The notes below the pieces were generated by a model, which did not search any database, was not told the origin of the DNA, and worked only from the letters and a program-made list of their open reading frames with translations. Both the position numbers and the translations under genes were made by a program. From Methyloversatilis sp. (GTDB lineage Bacteria > Pseudomonadota > Gammaproteobacteria > Burkholderiales > Rhodocyclaceae), in assembly GCF_030698125.1 (NCBI RefSeq), contig NZ_JAUYNV010000051.1, positions 1 through 64,000 on the forward strand: a stretch of 64,000 bases of DNA. The letters run 5' to 3'. Shown piece after piece: positions 27,562-36,366 of the stretch. Within the stretch, counting starts at the first letter, position 1. Each line of letters starts with the position of its first letter.

Positions 27562-28242
27562 TCAGCGCCGCTTCGCCGTCGGCGAAGGACGCGCGTGCCG
27601 CAGCAGTGCGGCGCGTCTGGATGTCATGTCGGTGATGAAGGCGTCGCGACTGCCGGCGAGCAGCGGTGCGCTGCGCAGGCGCAGTTCGCCCAGCGTGGCC
27701 ACGCGGCGGCCGCGCAGCGGATGGGCCGGAAAGACGAGGGTCTGTTCCGGCAGCATGAAGAGGCGGCAGGTCAGGCTGTCGTACAGCAGGCCGGCATCGG
27801 CGTCATCGTCGCCATCGGCGCAGCTGCCCAGATCGAAGGCATCGCCGCAGAACAGGCGATCGCGCCACAGATAGCTCACGCAGTGCGCGGTGTGGCCGGG
27901 CGTGGCCAGCACGCGCAGCACCTCCTGGCCGAACACCAATGTGCTGCCGTGCACCGCACGCTCGACCTTCGCCGGGCAGGCGGCATTGATGCCGACACCG
28001 TCGGCGATGACCAGCGTGGCACCGGTCAGCTCGCTCAGCGCGCTGCAGTTCAGCGGCTGGCTGGCATGGACATGGGTGCGCAGCACGTGGCTCAAGCGGA
28101 ATCGGCGCTCGGCCAGCAACGCAAGCAGCAGTTCGGCGCTGCGCGGCGGCGGATCGATGATGACCGCGTCCAGCGTGCCGGAATCGGCGAGCAGATAGCC
28201 GATTTGGCCGGCGTCAGGGTCTTCGATCGGGTGGAAATACAC
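27562..28242 (-). CDS. pdo: ETHE1-like metallo-beta-lactamase-fold protein (probable persulfide dioxygenase)
   Basis: A 226-residue MBL-fold protein close in layout to ETHE1/PDO, which oxidises glutathione persulfide to sulfite. The three iron ligands of ETHE1 have counterparts: H57 (THVHAS), H117 (TPGHTAH) and D134 (FCGDAF). The usual HxHxDH motif is degenerate here (HVHASQ), losing the D and last H that make the second metal site in other MBL proteins but are not iron ligands in ETHE1. Later FPAHPLRG matches the fold. Behind a sigma-54 promoter and cotranscribed with the DsrE gene. Another hydrolase of this fold is possible. Confidence 0.7.
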   Translation of the reverse strand: MYFHPIEDPDAGQIGYLLADSGTLDAVIIDPPPRSAELLLALLAERRFRLSHVLRTHVHASQPLNCSALSELTGATLVIADGVGINAACPAKVERAVHGSTLVFGQEVLRVLATPGHTAHCVSYLWRDRLFCGDAFDLGSCADGDDDADAGLLYDSLTCRLFMLPEQTLVFPAHPLRGRRVATLGELRLRSAPLLAGSRDAFITDMTSRRAALLRHARPSPTAKRR

Positions 28243-28282
28243 GGTGGGCTCGGCAGTGCGCGAAGGATGTCGTGCACTGCCC

Positions 28283-28299
28283 TATCAAGTGCCGTGCCA
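28283..28299 (-). promoter_or_regulatory. Sigma-54 promoter of the pdo-dsrE operon
   Basis: Minus strand TGGCACGGCACTTGATA, with the same TTGAT -12 variant as the sqr promoter, 40 bases before the pdo start. Confidence 0.75.
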
Positions 28300-28373
28300 G
28301 TCGCGTCCGCCGCGAAAATAGCCATTCCAATCAGTCGCATGCGCTTCGGAGGTGACAAGCTGGCAGGGCGTAC

Positions 28374-28392
28374 CGACTGCCTTTGGCAGTCG
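28374..28392. promoter_or_regulatory. Palindrome upstream of the pdo promoter, candidate enhancer site
   Basis: CGACTGCC-TTT-GGCAGTCG is a perfect 8-base inverted repeat, 75-93 bases upstream of the -24 element. The half-site GGCAGT recurs in the Rieske upstream pair, but the spacing differs from the sqr pair. Confidence 0.5.
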
Positions 28393-28579
28393 TGCTGCCA
28401 TCTCGGGCAGATGTCTGGCAGCGCCTCACGACCCATGCGGTCTCCGGACGCAGTCCCAAGTCCATGAATGAACGCGTCTTTGCGTCAGCAGGACGAACAT
28501 TCGCGCACGGCACGCATCTTGATAGGGGAAACGGGACCGGCGACCGCAGTTGTGCCGGGACTGATTCAGCGGACCGACC

Positions 28580-29566
28580 ATGACCCGCGGTCCACCGATC
28601 GTCGTTCGATCACCTGTCCAGCCCATGACCCCAGACCTTGTCTTCGCCTTGATCAGAGCCACGTGCCAGCATGGAATGGCGCCGGAGCCGCCGACAGCGT
28701 CGCATGTCGGGGCGCGCGTCGACATGCACGCGTCGCCGTTCAGACGCTGGTTGCTGCGACGCTTTGCGGCCACCCGCGAGCCGCATGCGACCACGCCGTC
28801 GGACTGCGGACTGCCGGCGGTCACCGTCTGGCTGACGGCCTGCGATGGCCGGCGCCTGCACGGCTGGTTCGTGCCGGCCGGCACCGACCCGCGCCCACCG
28901 GCCGCACTGGTGATGCACGGCTGGGGCGCCAATGCGTCGATGATGCTGCCGTTGGCCCGCCCACTGCACGAGGCCGGCCACGCCGTGCTGCTGCTCGATG
29001 CGCGCGGCCACGGCGACAGCGATGACATCGACTTCATGTCGCTGCCGCGCTTCGCCGACGACGTGGCCGCCGGGCTGGACTGGCTCGGCGCGCGGAGCGA
29101 CGTCGACCCGGCGCGGCTGTCGCTGATCGGCCATTCGGTCGGCGCCGCCGCGGTGCTGCTGGAAGCCAGTCGCCGCCCGCGTGCGCAGGCGGTGATCAGC
29201 CTGTCGGCCTTCGCACACCCGCAGGACATGATGCGGCGCTACCTCGCGGCGATGGGCATCCCGTGGCGTCCGTTCGGCGCGCTGATCACGGGCCATGTGC
29301 AGCGCGTGATCGGTGCGCGCTTCGACGACATTGCGCCGCTGGCCACGCTGCCGAAAGTCCGCTGCCCGGTGCTGCTGGCGCACGGCCTTCACGACAGCAC
29401 CGTTCCGATCAGCGAAGCGCACCGGCTGGTGGCCGCGCGGCCCGGTACGCCGCTGATTTCCCTTGATGCCGAGCATGACCTGAGCGCCGCACTGCCACAG
29501 GCGCGCGCCGCGCTGATGGCCTTTCTGGCCGTGTCGGGTGGAGCGCCCACAAACGGGGAGCTCTGA
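28580..29566 (+). CDS. Alpha/beta hydrolase
   Basis: A protein of up to 328 residues with an alpha/beta-hydrolase fold: the oxyanion segment VMHGWGANAS, nucleophile elbow GHSVG (S186), late acid in LLAHGLHDSTVP and catalytic His in AEHDLS. Similar proteins are esterases or peptidase-like hydrolases of unknown substrate. The start is uncertain: ATG at 28580, 28625 or 28724 are possible and none has a good ribosome binding site. It is convergent with the ligase gene, a hairpin lying between them. Confidence 0.75.
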   Translation: MTRGPPIVVRSPVQPMTPDLVFALIRATCQHGMAPEPPTASHVGARVDMHASPFRRWLLRRFAATREPHATTPSDCGLPAVTVWLTACDGRRLHGWFVPAGTDPRPPAALVMHGWGANASMMLPLARPLHEAGHAVLLLDARGHGDSDDIDFMSLPRFADDVAAGLDWLGARSDVDPARLSLIGHSVGAAAVLLEASRRPRAQAVISLSAFAHPQDMMRRYLAAMGIPWRPFGALITGHVQRVIGARFDDIAPLATLPKVRCPVLLAHGLHDSTVPISEAHRLVAARPGTPLISLDAEHDLSAALPQARAALMAFLAVSGGAPTNGEL

Positions 29567-29618
29567 CGTGAGGGCGCTCTGACATGACGCCGCGAGCAGA
29601 CCACAAGCGAAGGGCCGT

Positions 29619-29672
29619 GGGAGCGACGATCAGCGGCTGGCCCTGCATGGCCAACCGCTGATCGCAGCTCCC
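29619..29672. terminator. Long hairpin between convergent genes
   Basis: GGGAGC (29619-29624), CGATCAGCGG (29627-29636) and GGCC pair with GGCC, CCGCTGATCG (29655-29664) and GCTCCC (29667-29672) around a six-base loop. It lacks a long T run, so it is a bidirectional terminator or a palindromic intergenic element. Confidence 0.6.
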
Positions 29673-29682
29673 GCGGGGGACG

Positions 29683-30525
29683 CTACGGCAGGTCGCGCAC
29701 CCGAAGAAACACCGGGAAGCGCGGCTTGCCGCGGGCCGTCAGTTCGCGATAGCGGTAGGTCACCTGATCGCCGATGGCCGGCGGCGCGGCGCGTGCCGCG
29801 TCGCTGAAGCCGCTGCCGATGCGAAAGCGCCGGCCTTCGGCGTCCATCACCTCCAGCGCACCGAGCCGGCCGCGATGGCGGCCTTTGCCCGGCACGTGAC
29901 CGGTCACGGTGGCTTCGGCGTCAAGAAAGGGCGTGAGCTTGAGCAGGGCATCGCTGCGCCCGGCGGTCCACAGCGCGTCGGCTCGGTGCAGCATGAGCCC
30001 TTCGCCGCCACCGGCGACCACATCATGGAATTGCGATGCCAGTTCGACCCGGTCGGCCACGCGCCACTGCGGCACGACCTGCAGCCAGGGCAGACCTGCG
30101 TCGGCGACGATGCGGGTCAGGCGCGCGAAGCGCTGGCTGAAGTCGCCCGGCGCGCCCGGCAAGTCGAACAGCAGATAGCGCACCGGCCGCCAGTCGGCAT
30201 CGTCCGGCACATCGCGCCGCACTACACCGGACAGCACTTCGAAGCGGCCCCGGGCGATCCACAGTTCGCCATCGAGCGGCAGCGCGGGCAAGGACCCGGT
30301 AAACCAGGCCGGCGCCGCGATCGGCCGGCCGCTGCGAAAGCGCAACACGCGCCCGTCCCACACCGCGCGCACTCCGTCGAGCTTTTCGCTGACCCAGTAG
30401 GCGGCCGGATCGATGCCGTCGTGATGGCGCTGCGCATGCATCAGCTCGGGCGGCGCAGCCAGCGCGGCCGCCATCGACAGCATTGCGCACAACACAAGGC
30501 GCAGCCATGCGGGCAATCGGATCAT
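29683..30525 (-). CDS. Periplasmic ATP-dependent DNA ligase (Lig E type)
   Basis: A 280-residue minimal ligase. A signal peptide (2-24, LPAWLRLVLCAMLSMAAALAA) precedes the nucleotidyltransferase core with KLDG(V)R (K48 as the AMP-accepting lysine), later motifs LDGELW, GEGLMLHRAD and LLKLTP, and a C-terminal OB-fold (GSGFSDAARAAPPAIGDQVTYRY). Lig E proteins seal nicks outside the cytoplasm and are linked to DNA uptake or extracellular DNA. ATG at 30525 gives a clean signal peptide. Confidence 0.85.
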   Translation of the reverse strand: MIRLPAWLRLVLCAMLSMAAALAAPPELMHAQRHHDGIDPAAYWVSEKLDGVRAVWDGRVLRFRSGRPIAAPAWFTGSLPALPLDGELWIARGRFEVLSGVVRRDVPDDADWRPVRYLLFDLPGAPGDFSQRFARLTRIVADAGLPWLQVVPQWRVADRVELASQFHDVVAGGGEGLMLHRADALWTAGRSDALLKLTPFLDAEATVTGHVPGKGRHRGRLGALEVMDAEGRRFRIGSGFSDAARAAPPAIGDQVTYRYRELTARGKPRFPVFLRVRDLP

Positions 30526-30686
30526 GCAACCGGTTCCTCGGGAAGCGGGACGCAAAGCTTAACCCGTACATGTCGATGGCATCAACGATCCCTGGCCGTG
30601 ATGCGCGCGGGTGACGTTGCATCTGACGGCGCCGTGGCCAGGCGCGACGCCTCACCGGCCGCGGCCGCATCGGCAAACGCGGCGGT

Positions 30687-31388
30687 TCACTCGCCCAGGT
30701 AGGCGGCGCGCACGGCGGGGTTGTCGAGCAGCTCGGCCGAGGCGGCGGCCAGCGTGATGCGCCCGCTGTCCATGACGTAACCGCGGTCGCACAGCGACAG
30801 TGCAAGGCGCGCGTTCTGTTCGACCAGCAGCAGGGTGACGCCGTCGCGCGCAATGTCGCGGATGACGCCGAACACGGTATCGACCATGACCGGCGACAGG
30901 CCCATCGACGGCTCGTCGAGCAGCAGCAGGCGCGGCCGGCTCATCAATGCGCGACCGATGGCGACCATCTGCTGTTCGCCACCGGACAAGGTGCCCGCGG
31001 TCTGACCGGCGCGTTCCTTCAGCCGCGGCAGCAGCGTGTAGACGCGTTCGAGGTCGGCCGCGATGGCGGCGCGGCCGTCGCGCGCGTAGGCACCCATGTC
31101 GAGGTTTTCGCGCACCGACAGACGGGCGAACACGCCGCGGCCTTCCGGCACCAGCGCCAGACCGCGACCGACCAGCGTGTGCGGCGGGGCATGCGAAATG
31201 TCACCGCCGTCGAAACGCACTTCGCCGCCGGCCGGCAGCATGCGCGCCAGCGCCTTCAGCGTGCTGGTCTTGCCGGCGCCGTTGGCGCCGATCAGCGCCA
31301 CCTTCTCGCCGGCCGCGATGTCGAGATCGATGCCCTTGACCGCCCGGATACCGCCGTAGTGCACGGTCAGCCCGCGTACTTCCAGCAT
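30687..31388 (-). CDS. livF: Branched-chain amino acid ABC transporter ATP-binding protein LivF
   Basis: A 233-residue ATPase with Walker A GANGAGKTST, signature LSGGEQQM and Walker B LLLLDEPSMGLSP. The sequence VRENLDMGAY and the end AAYLGE are typical of LivF. It energises high-affinity uptake of leucine, isoleucine and valine or similar substrates (urea/amide in some relatives). The start overlaps the livG stop by one base. Confidence 0.9.
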   Translation of the reverse strand: MLEVRGLTVHYGGIRAVKGIDLDIAAGEKVALIGANGAGKTSTLKALARMLPAGGEVRFDGGDISHAPPHTLVGRGLALVPEGRGVFARLSVRENLDMGAYARDGRAAIAADLERVYTLLPRLKERAGQTAGTLSGGEQQMVAIGRALMSRPRLLLLDEPSMGLSPVMVDTVFGVIRDIARDGVTLLLVEQNARLALSLCDRGYVMDSGRITLAAASAELLDNPAVRAAYLGE

Positions 31389-32197
31389 CAGGCGGCCTCC
31401 GGGTCGGCCTGCCGGCCCAGATAGGCGGTGATCACGCGCGGATGGCGGCGCACCACGTCGGGTACGTCTTCGGCGATCTTCTCGCCGTAATCGAGCACGG
31501 CCACGCGGTCGCACAGGCCCATCACCAGCTTCACGTCGTGCTCGATCAGCAGCACCGTGAGCCCGTCGCCGCGCAGCTTTTCGATCAGCGTGCGCAGACC
31601 GGCGGTTTCGGTGGCATTCATGCCGGCCGCCGGTTCGTCGAGCGCCAGCAGCTTCGGTTCGGACGCCAGCGCGCGGGCGATTTCAAGCCGGCGCTGGTCG
31701 CCGTAACTGAGGTGGGTGGCCTGCTGGTTGGCCAGTTGATCGATGCCGACATAGCGCAGCAATTCATGCGCGCGCGCCTCGGTGGCCGCTTCTTCGGCGC
31801 GCGCCGCCGGCGTGCGCAGGATGGCGCCGATGACGCCGGTACGCAGCCGGATGTGCCGGCCGACCATGACGTTCTCGAGCGCGCTCATGGCGCCGAACAG
31901 CCGGATGTTCTGGAAGGTGCGCGCAATGCCGGCGCCGGCGATGCGGTGCGGCACGCCCGGCGGCAGGTCGCGCCCGTCGAAGGTGACGCGGCCTTCGTCC
32001 GGGCTGTACAGGCCGGTCAGCACGTTGAAGAAGCTGGTCTTGCCGGCGCCATTCGGTCCGATCAGTCCATACACCTCGCCGCGCCGTATCGTCAGCGACA
32101 CGTCGCGCAGCGCCTGCACGCCGCCGAAGCGCTTCGACACGCCGCTGGCCGACAGCAGCACGGCGTCCTGCGCGATCGTGCCCATGGGGTCGCTCAT
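31388..32197 (-). CDS. livG: Branched-chain amino acid ABC transporter ATP-binding protein LivG
   Basis: A 269-residue ATPase with GPNGAGKTSFFN (Walker A), GIARTFQNIRLF (LivG hallmark), LSYGDQRRLEIARAL (signature) and LLALDEPAAGMN (Walker B), ending in AYLG followed by a short tail. MSDPMGTIAQ at 32197 overlaps the livM stop by four bases. Second ATPase of the LivFGMHK transporter. Confidence 0.9.
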   Translation of the reverse strand: MSDPMGTIAQDAVLLSASGVSKRFGGVQALRDVSLTIRRGEVYGLIGPNGAGKTSFFNVLTGLYSPDEGRVTFDGRDLPPGVPHRIAGAGIARTFQNIRLFGAMSALENVMVGRHIRLRTGVIGAILRTPAARAEEAATEARAHELLRYVGIDQLANQQATHLSYGDQRRLEIARALASEPKLLALDEPAAGMNATETAGLRTLIEKLRGDGLTVLLIEHDVKLVMGLCDRVAVLDYGEKIAEDVPDVVRRHPRVITAYLGRQADPEAA

Positions 32198-33300
32198 GTC
32201 GCCTCCGCGTGCGCAGCCAGTTCGCGCTTGCGCAGCGCCGACGGCCACAGGCCGGCCGGTCGCCATCGCATCACGAGCACCAGCGCCACGCCGAACAGCA
32301 GCAGGCGCAGCGATTCCGGATCGACCAGCACTTTGCCGAACAGCCACTGCTGCACCGGTGCGGCGCCCCAGCGCAGCAGTTCGGGCAGCAACGCGAGCAG
32401 CAGCGCGCCGAGGATGACGCCGGCAATGTGGCCCATGCCGCCCAGCACCACCATGCACAGCACCATGATGGATTCGAGCAGGCCGAACGACTCCGGACTG
32501 ACGAAGCCCTGGAAGCCGGCGAACAGGCCGCCGGCCACGCCGCCGAACGTCGCGCCCAGCCCGAACGCCAGCAGCTTCACGTTGCGCGTATTGATGCCGC
32601 AGGCACGCGCCGCCAGTTCGTCTTCGCGGATGGCGACCCAGGCGCGGCCGAGCCGCGAATCCTGCAGCCGTACGCAGATGAAGACGACGCCCAGCGTCAG
32701 CGCGAGGAAGAAGTAGTAATGCGCGGTGACCGACGGAATCTGCAGACCGAACAGTTCGAAGCTGCGGCCGAGCGACTGGCCGGCGATCTGTGCCGACTGG
32801 ATGTTGTTGATGCCCTGCGGCCCGTTGGTCAGGTTCAGCGGCGCGTTCAGATTGTTCAGGAAAATGCGGATGATTTCGCCGAAACCGAGCGTGACGATGG
32901 CGAGGTAGTCACCGCGCAGCTTCAGCGTTGGCGTGCCGAGCAGCACGCCGAACAGGCCGGCGACCAGCGCACCGAGCGGCAGCACCAGCCACACCGACCA
33001 CGCCGGCGCGCTGGCAAACACGGCCGGAAAGGCGATGGCCAGATGCGGGCTCGACAGCAGCGCATACAGATAGGCGCCGACTGCATAGAAGGCGATGTAG
33101 CCCAGGTCGAGCAGGCCGGCGAAGCCGACCACGATGTTCAGGCCGAGCGCCAGCATGACGTAGAGCAGCGCGAAATCGATGATGCGCACCCACGAATTGC
33201 CGAAATTCGCGCCGACGACGAAGGGCAGCACGGCCAGCGCGATGCCGATCAGCACGATGCCCAGCCGGGCGCGCAGTTTCGGGTCGCCGGGCAGGGTCAC
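32194..33300 (-). CDS. livM: Branched-chain amino acid ABC transporter permease LivM
   Basis: A 368-residue inner-membrane permease with about ten helices. Conserved segments are ALGLNIVVGFAGLLDLGYIAFYAVGAY and TLKLRGDYLAIVTLGFGEIIRI, followed by the loop VAIREDELAARACGINTRNVKLLAF. It starts with GTG at 33300, overlapping the vapC stop (GTGA). The toxin-antitoxin pair is thus embedded in the operon and translationally coupled to this gene. Confidence 0.9.
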   Translation of the reverse strand: MTLPGDPKLRARLGIVLIGIALAVLPFVVGANFGNSWVRIIDFALLYVMLALGLNIVVGFAGLLDLGYIAFYAVGAYLYALLSSPHLAIAFPAVFASAPAWSVWLVLPLGALVAGLFGVLLGTPTLKLRGDYLAIVTLGFGEIIRIFLNNLNAPLNLTNGPQGINNIQSAQIAGQSLGRSFELFGLQIPSVTAHYYFFLALTLGVVFICVRLQDSRLGRAWVAIREDELAARACGINTRNVKLLAFGLGATFGGVAGGLFAGFQGFVSPESFGLLESIMVLCMVVLGGMGHIAGVILGALLLALLPELLRWGAAPVQQWLFGKVLVDPESLRLLLFGVALVLVMRWRPAGLWPSALRKRELAAHAEAT

Positions 33301-33722
33301 GCGGCGTTACCGGGAAATGGGTTCTCGACGCGCACGCCGTCTATCACCTGCCCGTGACTGAGGTCTTCGGTGATCAGCGTGCCGCATCCGGCATGGGCGG
33401 CCGCCGAAACGATGAGCGCGTCCCAGAACGACAGTCGATGATGCTGACTGCGCCGCGCCGCGATCAATACCAGTTGCGGCGTGACCTGCACGACGTCCAG
33501 CACGGTCAGCGCCTCGGTCATGCGGAAAGCGTCCTCCGCCGGAACGGTGGACGCGAATCGTGCTCGAAGCACGTAATGGAATTCCTGCATGACTTGCGTG
33601 CTGATGACTGCGTTGCCGGCTTCGGCGTGGTGATTGAAGCACGCGCGGGCGGCCTGCTGCTTGATCGGGTCAGCCGTATCTATCCGGTACAGCAGCACAT
33701 TCGTGTCGAAGAAGAATTTCAC
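33297..33722 (-). CDS. vapC: VapC-like PIN-domain toxin
   Basis: A 141-residue PIN ribonuclease with the first acidic residue D6 in FFDTNVLLY, a middle acidic in MQEFHYVL and late acidic residues in SFWDALIVSAA and LITEDL. VapC toxins cleave tRNA or rRNA. The gene overlaps its antitoxin by four bases upstream and livM by four bases downstream. Its placement between livH and livM is unusual. Confidence 0.85.
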   Translation of the reverse strand: MKFFFDTNVLLYRIDTADPIKQQAARACFNHHAEAGNAVISTQVMQEFHYVLRARFASTVPAEDAFRMTEALTVLDVVQVTPQLVLIAARRSQHHRLSFWDALIVSAAAHAGCGTLITEDLSHGQVIDGVRVENPFPGNAA

Positions 33723-33985
33723 TGCTCGCGCGCCGGGCCATGACGGGACATCCGCTCTTCATAGATGTCGTTGCGATCGAAGGTCCAGCCGTCTCCGCTG
33801 GAGGGCTGAAGGCGGTCGACCAGTGCGTCGAGTTCAGCCAACGCGCGCAGGCGCGCCTCGCGGCCGCTGGCGTAGCGGGCAATCTGCTCGCGCACGACCG
33901 CATTGACCGAAGTCCCTTCGCTCGCTGCCCGGATTCTCGCCTTCTGCAGCACCTCGTCATCAATCACCAACGTCAGATTGGCCAT
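33719..33985 (-). CDS. vapB: VapB-like ribbon-helix-helix antitoxin
   Basis: An 88-residue protein. An N-terminal ribbon-helix-helix (NLTLVIDDEVLQKARIRAA, then GTSVNAVVREQIARYA) binds DNA. A C-terminal disordered tail ending in RNDIYEERMSRHG would plug the VapC active site. It lies 70 bases after livH, enough for its own promoter, and overlaps vapC. Confidence 0.8.
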   Translation of the reverse strand: MANLTLVIDDEVLQKARIRAASEGTSVNAVVREQIARYASGREARLRALAELDALVDRLQPSSGDGWTFDRNDIYEERMSRHGPAREQ

Positions 33986-34055
33986 GGTGCCCTCGACATC
34001 GAAAAATCACACGGGACCAGCGTAGCACAGGTCATGTGTTAAAGATGCCCTGCGC

Positions 34056-34979
34056 TCATGCCCGTTCCGCCACTTTCTCGCCCATCAGGCCGGACGGACG
34101 GAATACCAGCACCAGGATGAGCACGAAGAAGGCGAACACATCCTGATAGTGGCTGCCGAGGAAACCGCCTGTCAGGTCGCCGATGTAGCCGGCGCCCAGA
34201 CTTTCGATAATGCCCAGCAAGAGGCCGCCCAGCATGGCGCCGCCGACATTGCCGATGCCGCCCAGCACGGCGGCGGTGAATGCCTTCAGGCCGAGCATGA
34301 AGCCCATGGCGTAGTGCGCGATCGAGTAGTTGGCCGCGACCATGACGCCAGCCACCGCCGCAAGCGCCGAGCCGAGCACGAAGGTGATGGCGATGACGCG
34401 ATCGACGTCGACACCCATCAGCCGCGCGACCGCGGGGTTCTCGGACGTCGCGCGCATCGCGCGGCCGAGCCGGGTGCGCGTGATCAACCACAGCAGCGCC
34501 GACATCAGCACGGCGGCGGTGACGACGATGAGGATCTGCAGATCGGTGATCGCGGCGCCGAACACCTGGTGCGGCGTGGTCGGCAGGATGGCCGGAAAGG
34601 TGTGGTAGTTGCGGCCCCAGCCCATCATGGCCAGCTGCTGCAGCACGATGGACACGCCGATGGCGGTGATCAGCGGTGCCAGCCGCGGCGCGTTGCGCAG
34701 CGGCCGGTAAGCGATGCGCTCGATCGAGAAGCCGACCGCCATGCAGACCGGAATCGCGATCAGCAGGCCACCGAGCACCACCACCGGGCCGGGCAGGCCG
34801 GACGGCACCAGCAGGCCGATGGCGGTCAGCGCAGTCAGCGCACCGATCATCACCACCTCGCCGTGCGCGAAATTGATCAGCCCGAGGATGCCGTAGACCA
34901 TCGTGTAGCCCAGTGCCACCAGCGCGTAGATGCTGCCGAGCACCAGACCATTGATGATCTGCTGGATGAAAATGTCCAC
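34056..34979 (-). CDS. livH: Branched-chain amino acid ABC transporter permease LivH
   Basis: A 307-residue permease starting at GTG 34979 (VDIFIQQIINGL). The N-terminus GLVLGSIYALVALGYTMVYGILGLINFAHGEV is the LivH signature, and GMDFMLGLKAFTAAVLGGIGN-type sequence appears near the end (here MGFMLGLKAFTAAVLGGIGN). About eight membrane helices. Separated from livM by the vapBC insertion. Confidence 0.9.
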   Translation of the reverse strand: MDIFIQQIINGLVLGSIYALVALGYTMVYGILGLINFAHGEVVMIGALTALTAIGLLVPSGLPGPVVVLGGLLIAIPVCMAVGFSIERIAYRPLRNAPRLAPLITAIGVSIVLQQLAMMGWGRNYHTFPAILPTTPHQVFGAAITDLQILIVVTAAVLMSALLWLITRTRLGRAMRATSENPAVARLMGVDVDRVIAITFVLGSALAAVAGVMVAANYSIAHYAMGFMLGLKAFTAAVLGGIGNVGGAMLGGLLLGIIESLGAGYIGDLTGGFLGSHYQDVFAFFVLILVLVFRPSGLMGEKVAERA

Positions 34980-34986
34980 GCGGCGC

Positions 34987-36198
34987 TTACGGCGTCGCGT
35001 CGCCGCCCACTGTCTCCAGCGGCGACCAGGCACCGGACTTCGCCTGGTACAGCGTCACTGCGCCGTTCTTGATGTCGCCCTTTTCGTCGAAGGCGATCTG
35101 CGCGGTCAGGCCCGGGTAGTTGATCTGTTCGAGCTCGGGCAGGAATTTCATGCGGTCGGTCGAGCCGGCCTTCCTCATCGCTTCGGCCACCACGCGCACC
35201 GCGTCGTACGCATACGGCGCGTAGAGCTGGATGTCGGTGTTGAACTTCGCCTTGTAGCGATCACGGAAGGCGGTGCCGCCGGCCATCTTGTCCAGCGGCA
35301 CGCCGGGCAGTGAGCAGTAGTGACCTTCGGCGCCCTCGCCGGCCAGCTTGTGGAATTCGACCGTGCAGCCGCCGTCGCCGAACAGCATCGGAATGCCCAG
35401 GTTGAGCGTCTTCAGCTGGCGCGCCATCGGACCGGCCTGGGTGTCCATGCCGCCGTAGAACAGGAGGTCGGCCGACGTCGATTTCACCTTGGTCAGGATG
35501 GAGGCGAAGTCGGTCGCCTTGTCGGTCGTGTACTCGCGGGTGACGATTTCAGCGCCGGCCGCCTTGGCGGCCTTCTCGAATTCGTCGGCCAGACCCTGGC
35601 CGTAGGCGGTGCGGTCATCGATGATGGCGATGCGCCGCGCATTGAGGTTCTTCATCGCGAACGCGCCGAGCGCACCGCCCTGCTGCACGTCGTCGGCGAA
35701 CACGCGGAAGGCGCCGGCGTACCCCTGCCGGGTGTATTGCGGGTTGGTCGCTGACGGCGACACCTGCACGATGCCGGCGTCGTGATAGATACGTGACGCG
35801 GGAATGGTGGTGCCGCTGTTCAGGTGACCGATCACCGCATTGACGCGCGAATCGGCGAGCTTCTGCGCCACGGTCGTGCCCTGGCGCGGATCGGCCTGGT
35901 CGTCTTCGCCGAGCAGTTCGAAACGCGCCCGCTTGTCGCCGATCTGGAAGCCTTCGGCATTCAGGTCGTCGATGGCCAGCCGGGCGCCGTTCTCGTTGTC
36001 CTTGCCCAGATGCGCCTGCGGCCCGGTCAGCGGGGCCACATGACCCAGCCGCACGACGAGCGGCGCTTCCATCGACGGTTCTCCGGCCACGGGTGCCGCC
36101 GACGGCGCCGTATCGGACTGTTCGCCGCACGCCGCGAGCAGGCAGGCCGACAGAACGAGAAGCGCAGGCAGGGGACGCGACGGGAAGGGCTGGGTCAT
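34987..36198 (-). CDS. livK: Branched-chain amino acid ABC transporter substrate-binding lipoprotein LivK
   Basis: A 403-residue binding protein with a lipobox LLAAC (C24) after a signal segment. It therefore looks membrane-anchored rather than free, and an acidic/Ala linker precedes the fold. The type I binding-protein core includes LRLGHVAPLTGPQAHLGKDNENGARLAIDDLN-like sequence near residue 50 and the SGTTIPASRIYHDAGIVQVSPSATNP ligand region. First gene of the operon, seven bases before livH. Confidence 0.9.
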   Translation of the reverse strand: MTQPFPSRPLPALLVLSACLLAACGEQSDTAPSAAPVAGEPSMEAPLVVRLGHVAPLTGPQAHLGKDNENGARLAIDDLNAEGFQIGDKRARFELLGEDDQADPRQGTTVAQKLADSRVNAVIGHLNSGTTIPASRIYHDAGIVQVSPSATNPQYTRQGYAGAFRVFADDVQQGGALGAFAMKNLNARRIAIIDDRTAYGQGLADEFEKAAKAAGAEIVTREYTTDKATDFASILTKVKSTSADLLFYGGMDTQAGPMARQLKTLNLGIPMLFGDGGCTVEFHKLAGEGAEGHYCSLPGVPLDKMAGGTAFRDRYKAKFNTDIQLYAPYAYDAVRVVAEAMRKAGSTDRMKFLPELEQINYPGLTAQIAFDEKGDIKNGAVTLYQAKSGAWSPLETVGGDATP

Positions 36199-36305
36199 GG
36201 AAAAGTCTCCGCAAGGCTGGAAAGAAGGTCAGCGCCGGATTTTGCGGGCGGCTGCGGGCAGCGTCAATTTTGTTTGTGCGCTACTGCGCCGGACGGACGG
36301 TCGAC

Positions 36306-36349
36306 AAAAAAGCCGCCGTGCGATTGCGTCAGCTCGCACGCCGGCTTTT
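36306..36349 (-). terminator. Terminator of the PEP-CTERM gene
   Basis: AAAAGCCG with CGTGCGA pairs with TCGCACG and CGGCTTTT across a 10-base loop. Read on the minus strand the hairpin ends in a run of six T, so it serves the minus-strand gene that ends at 36416. Confidence 0.7.
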
Positions 36350-36366
36350 CGGCACTCCTGAGGCGC

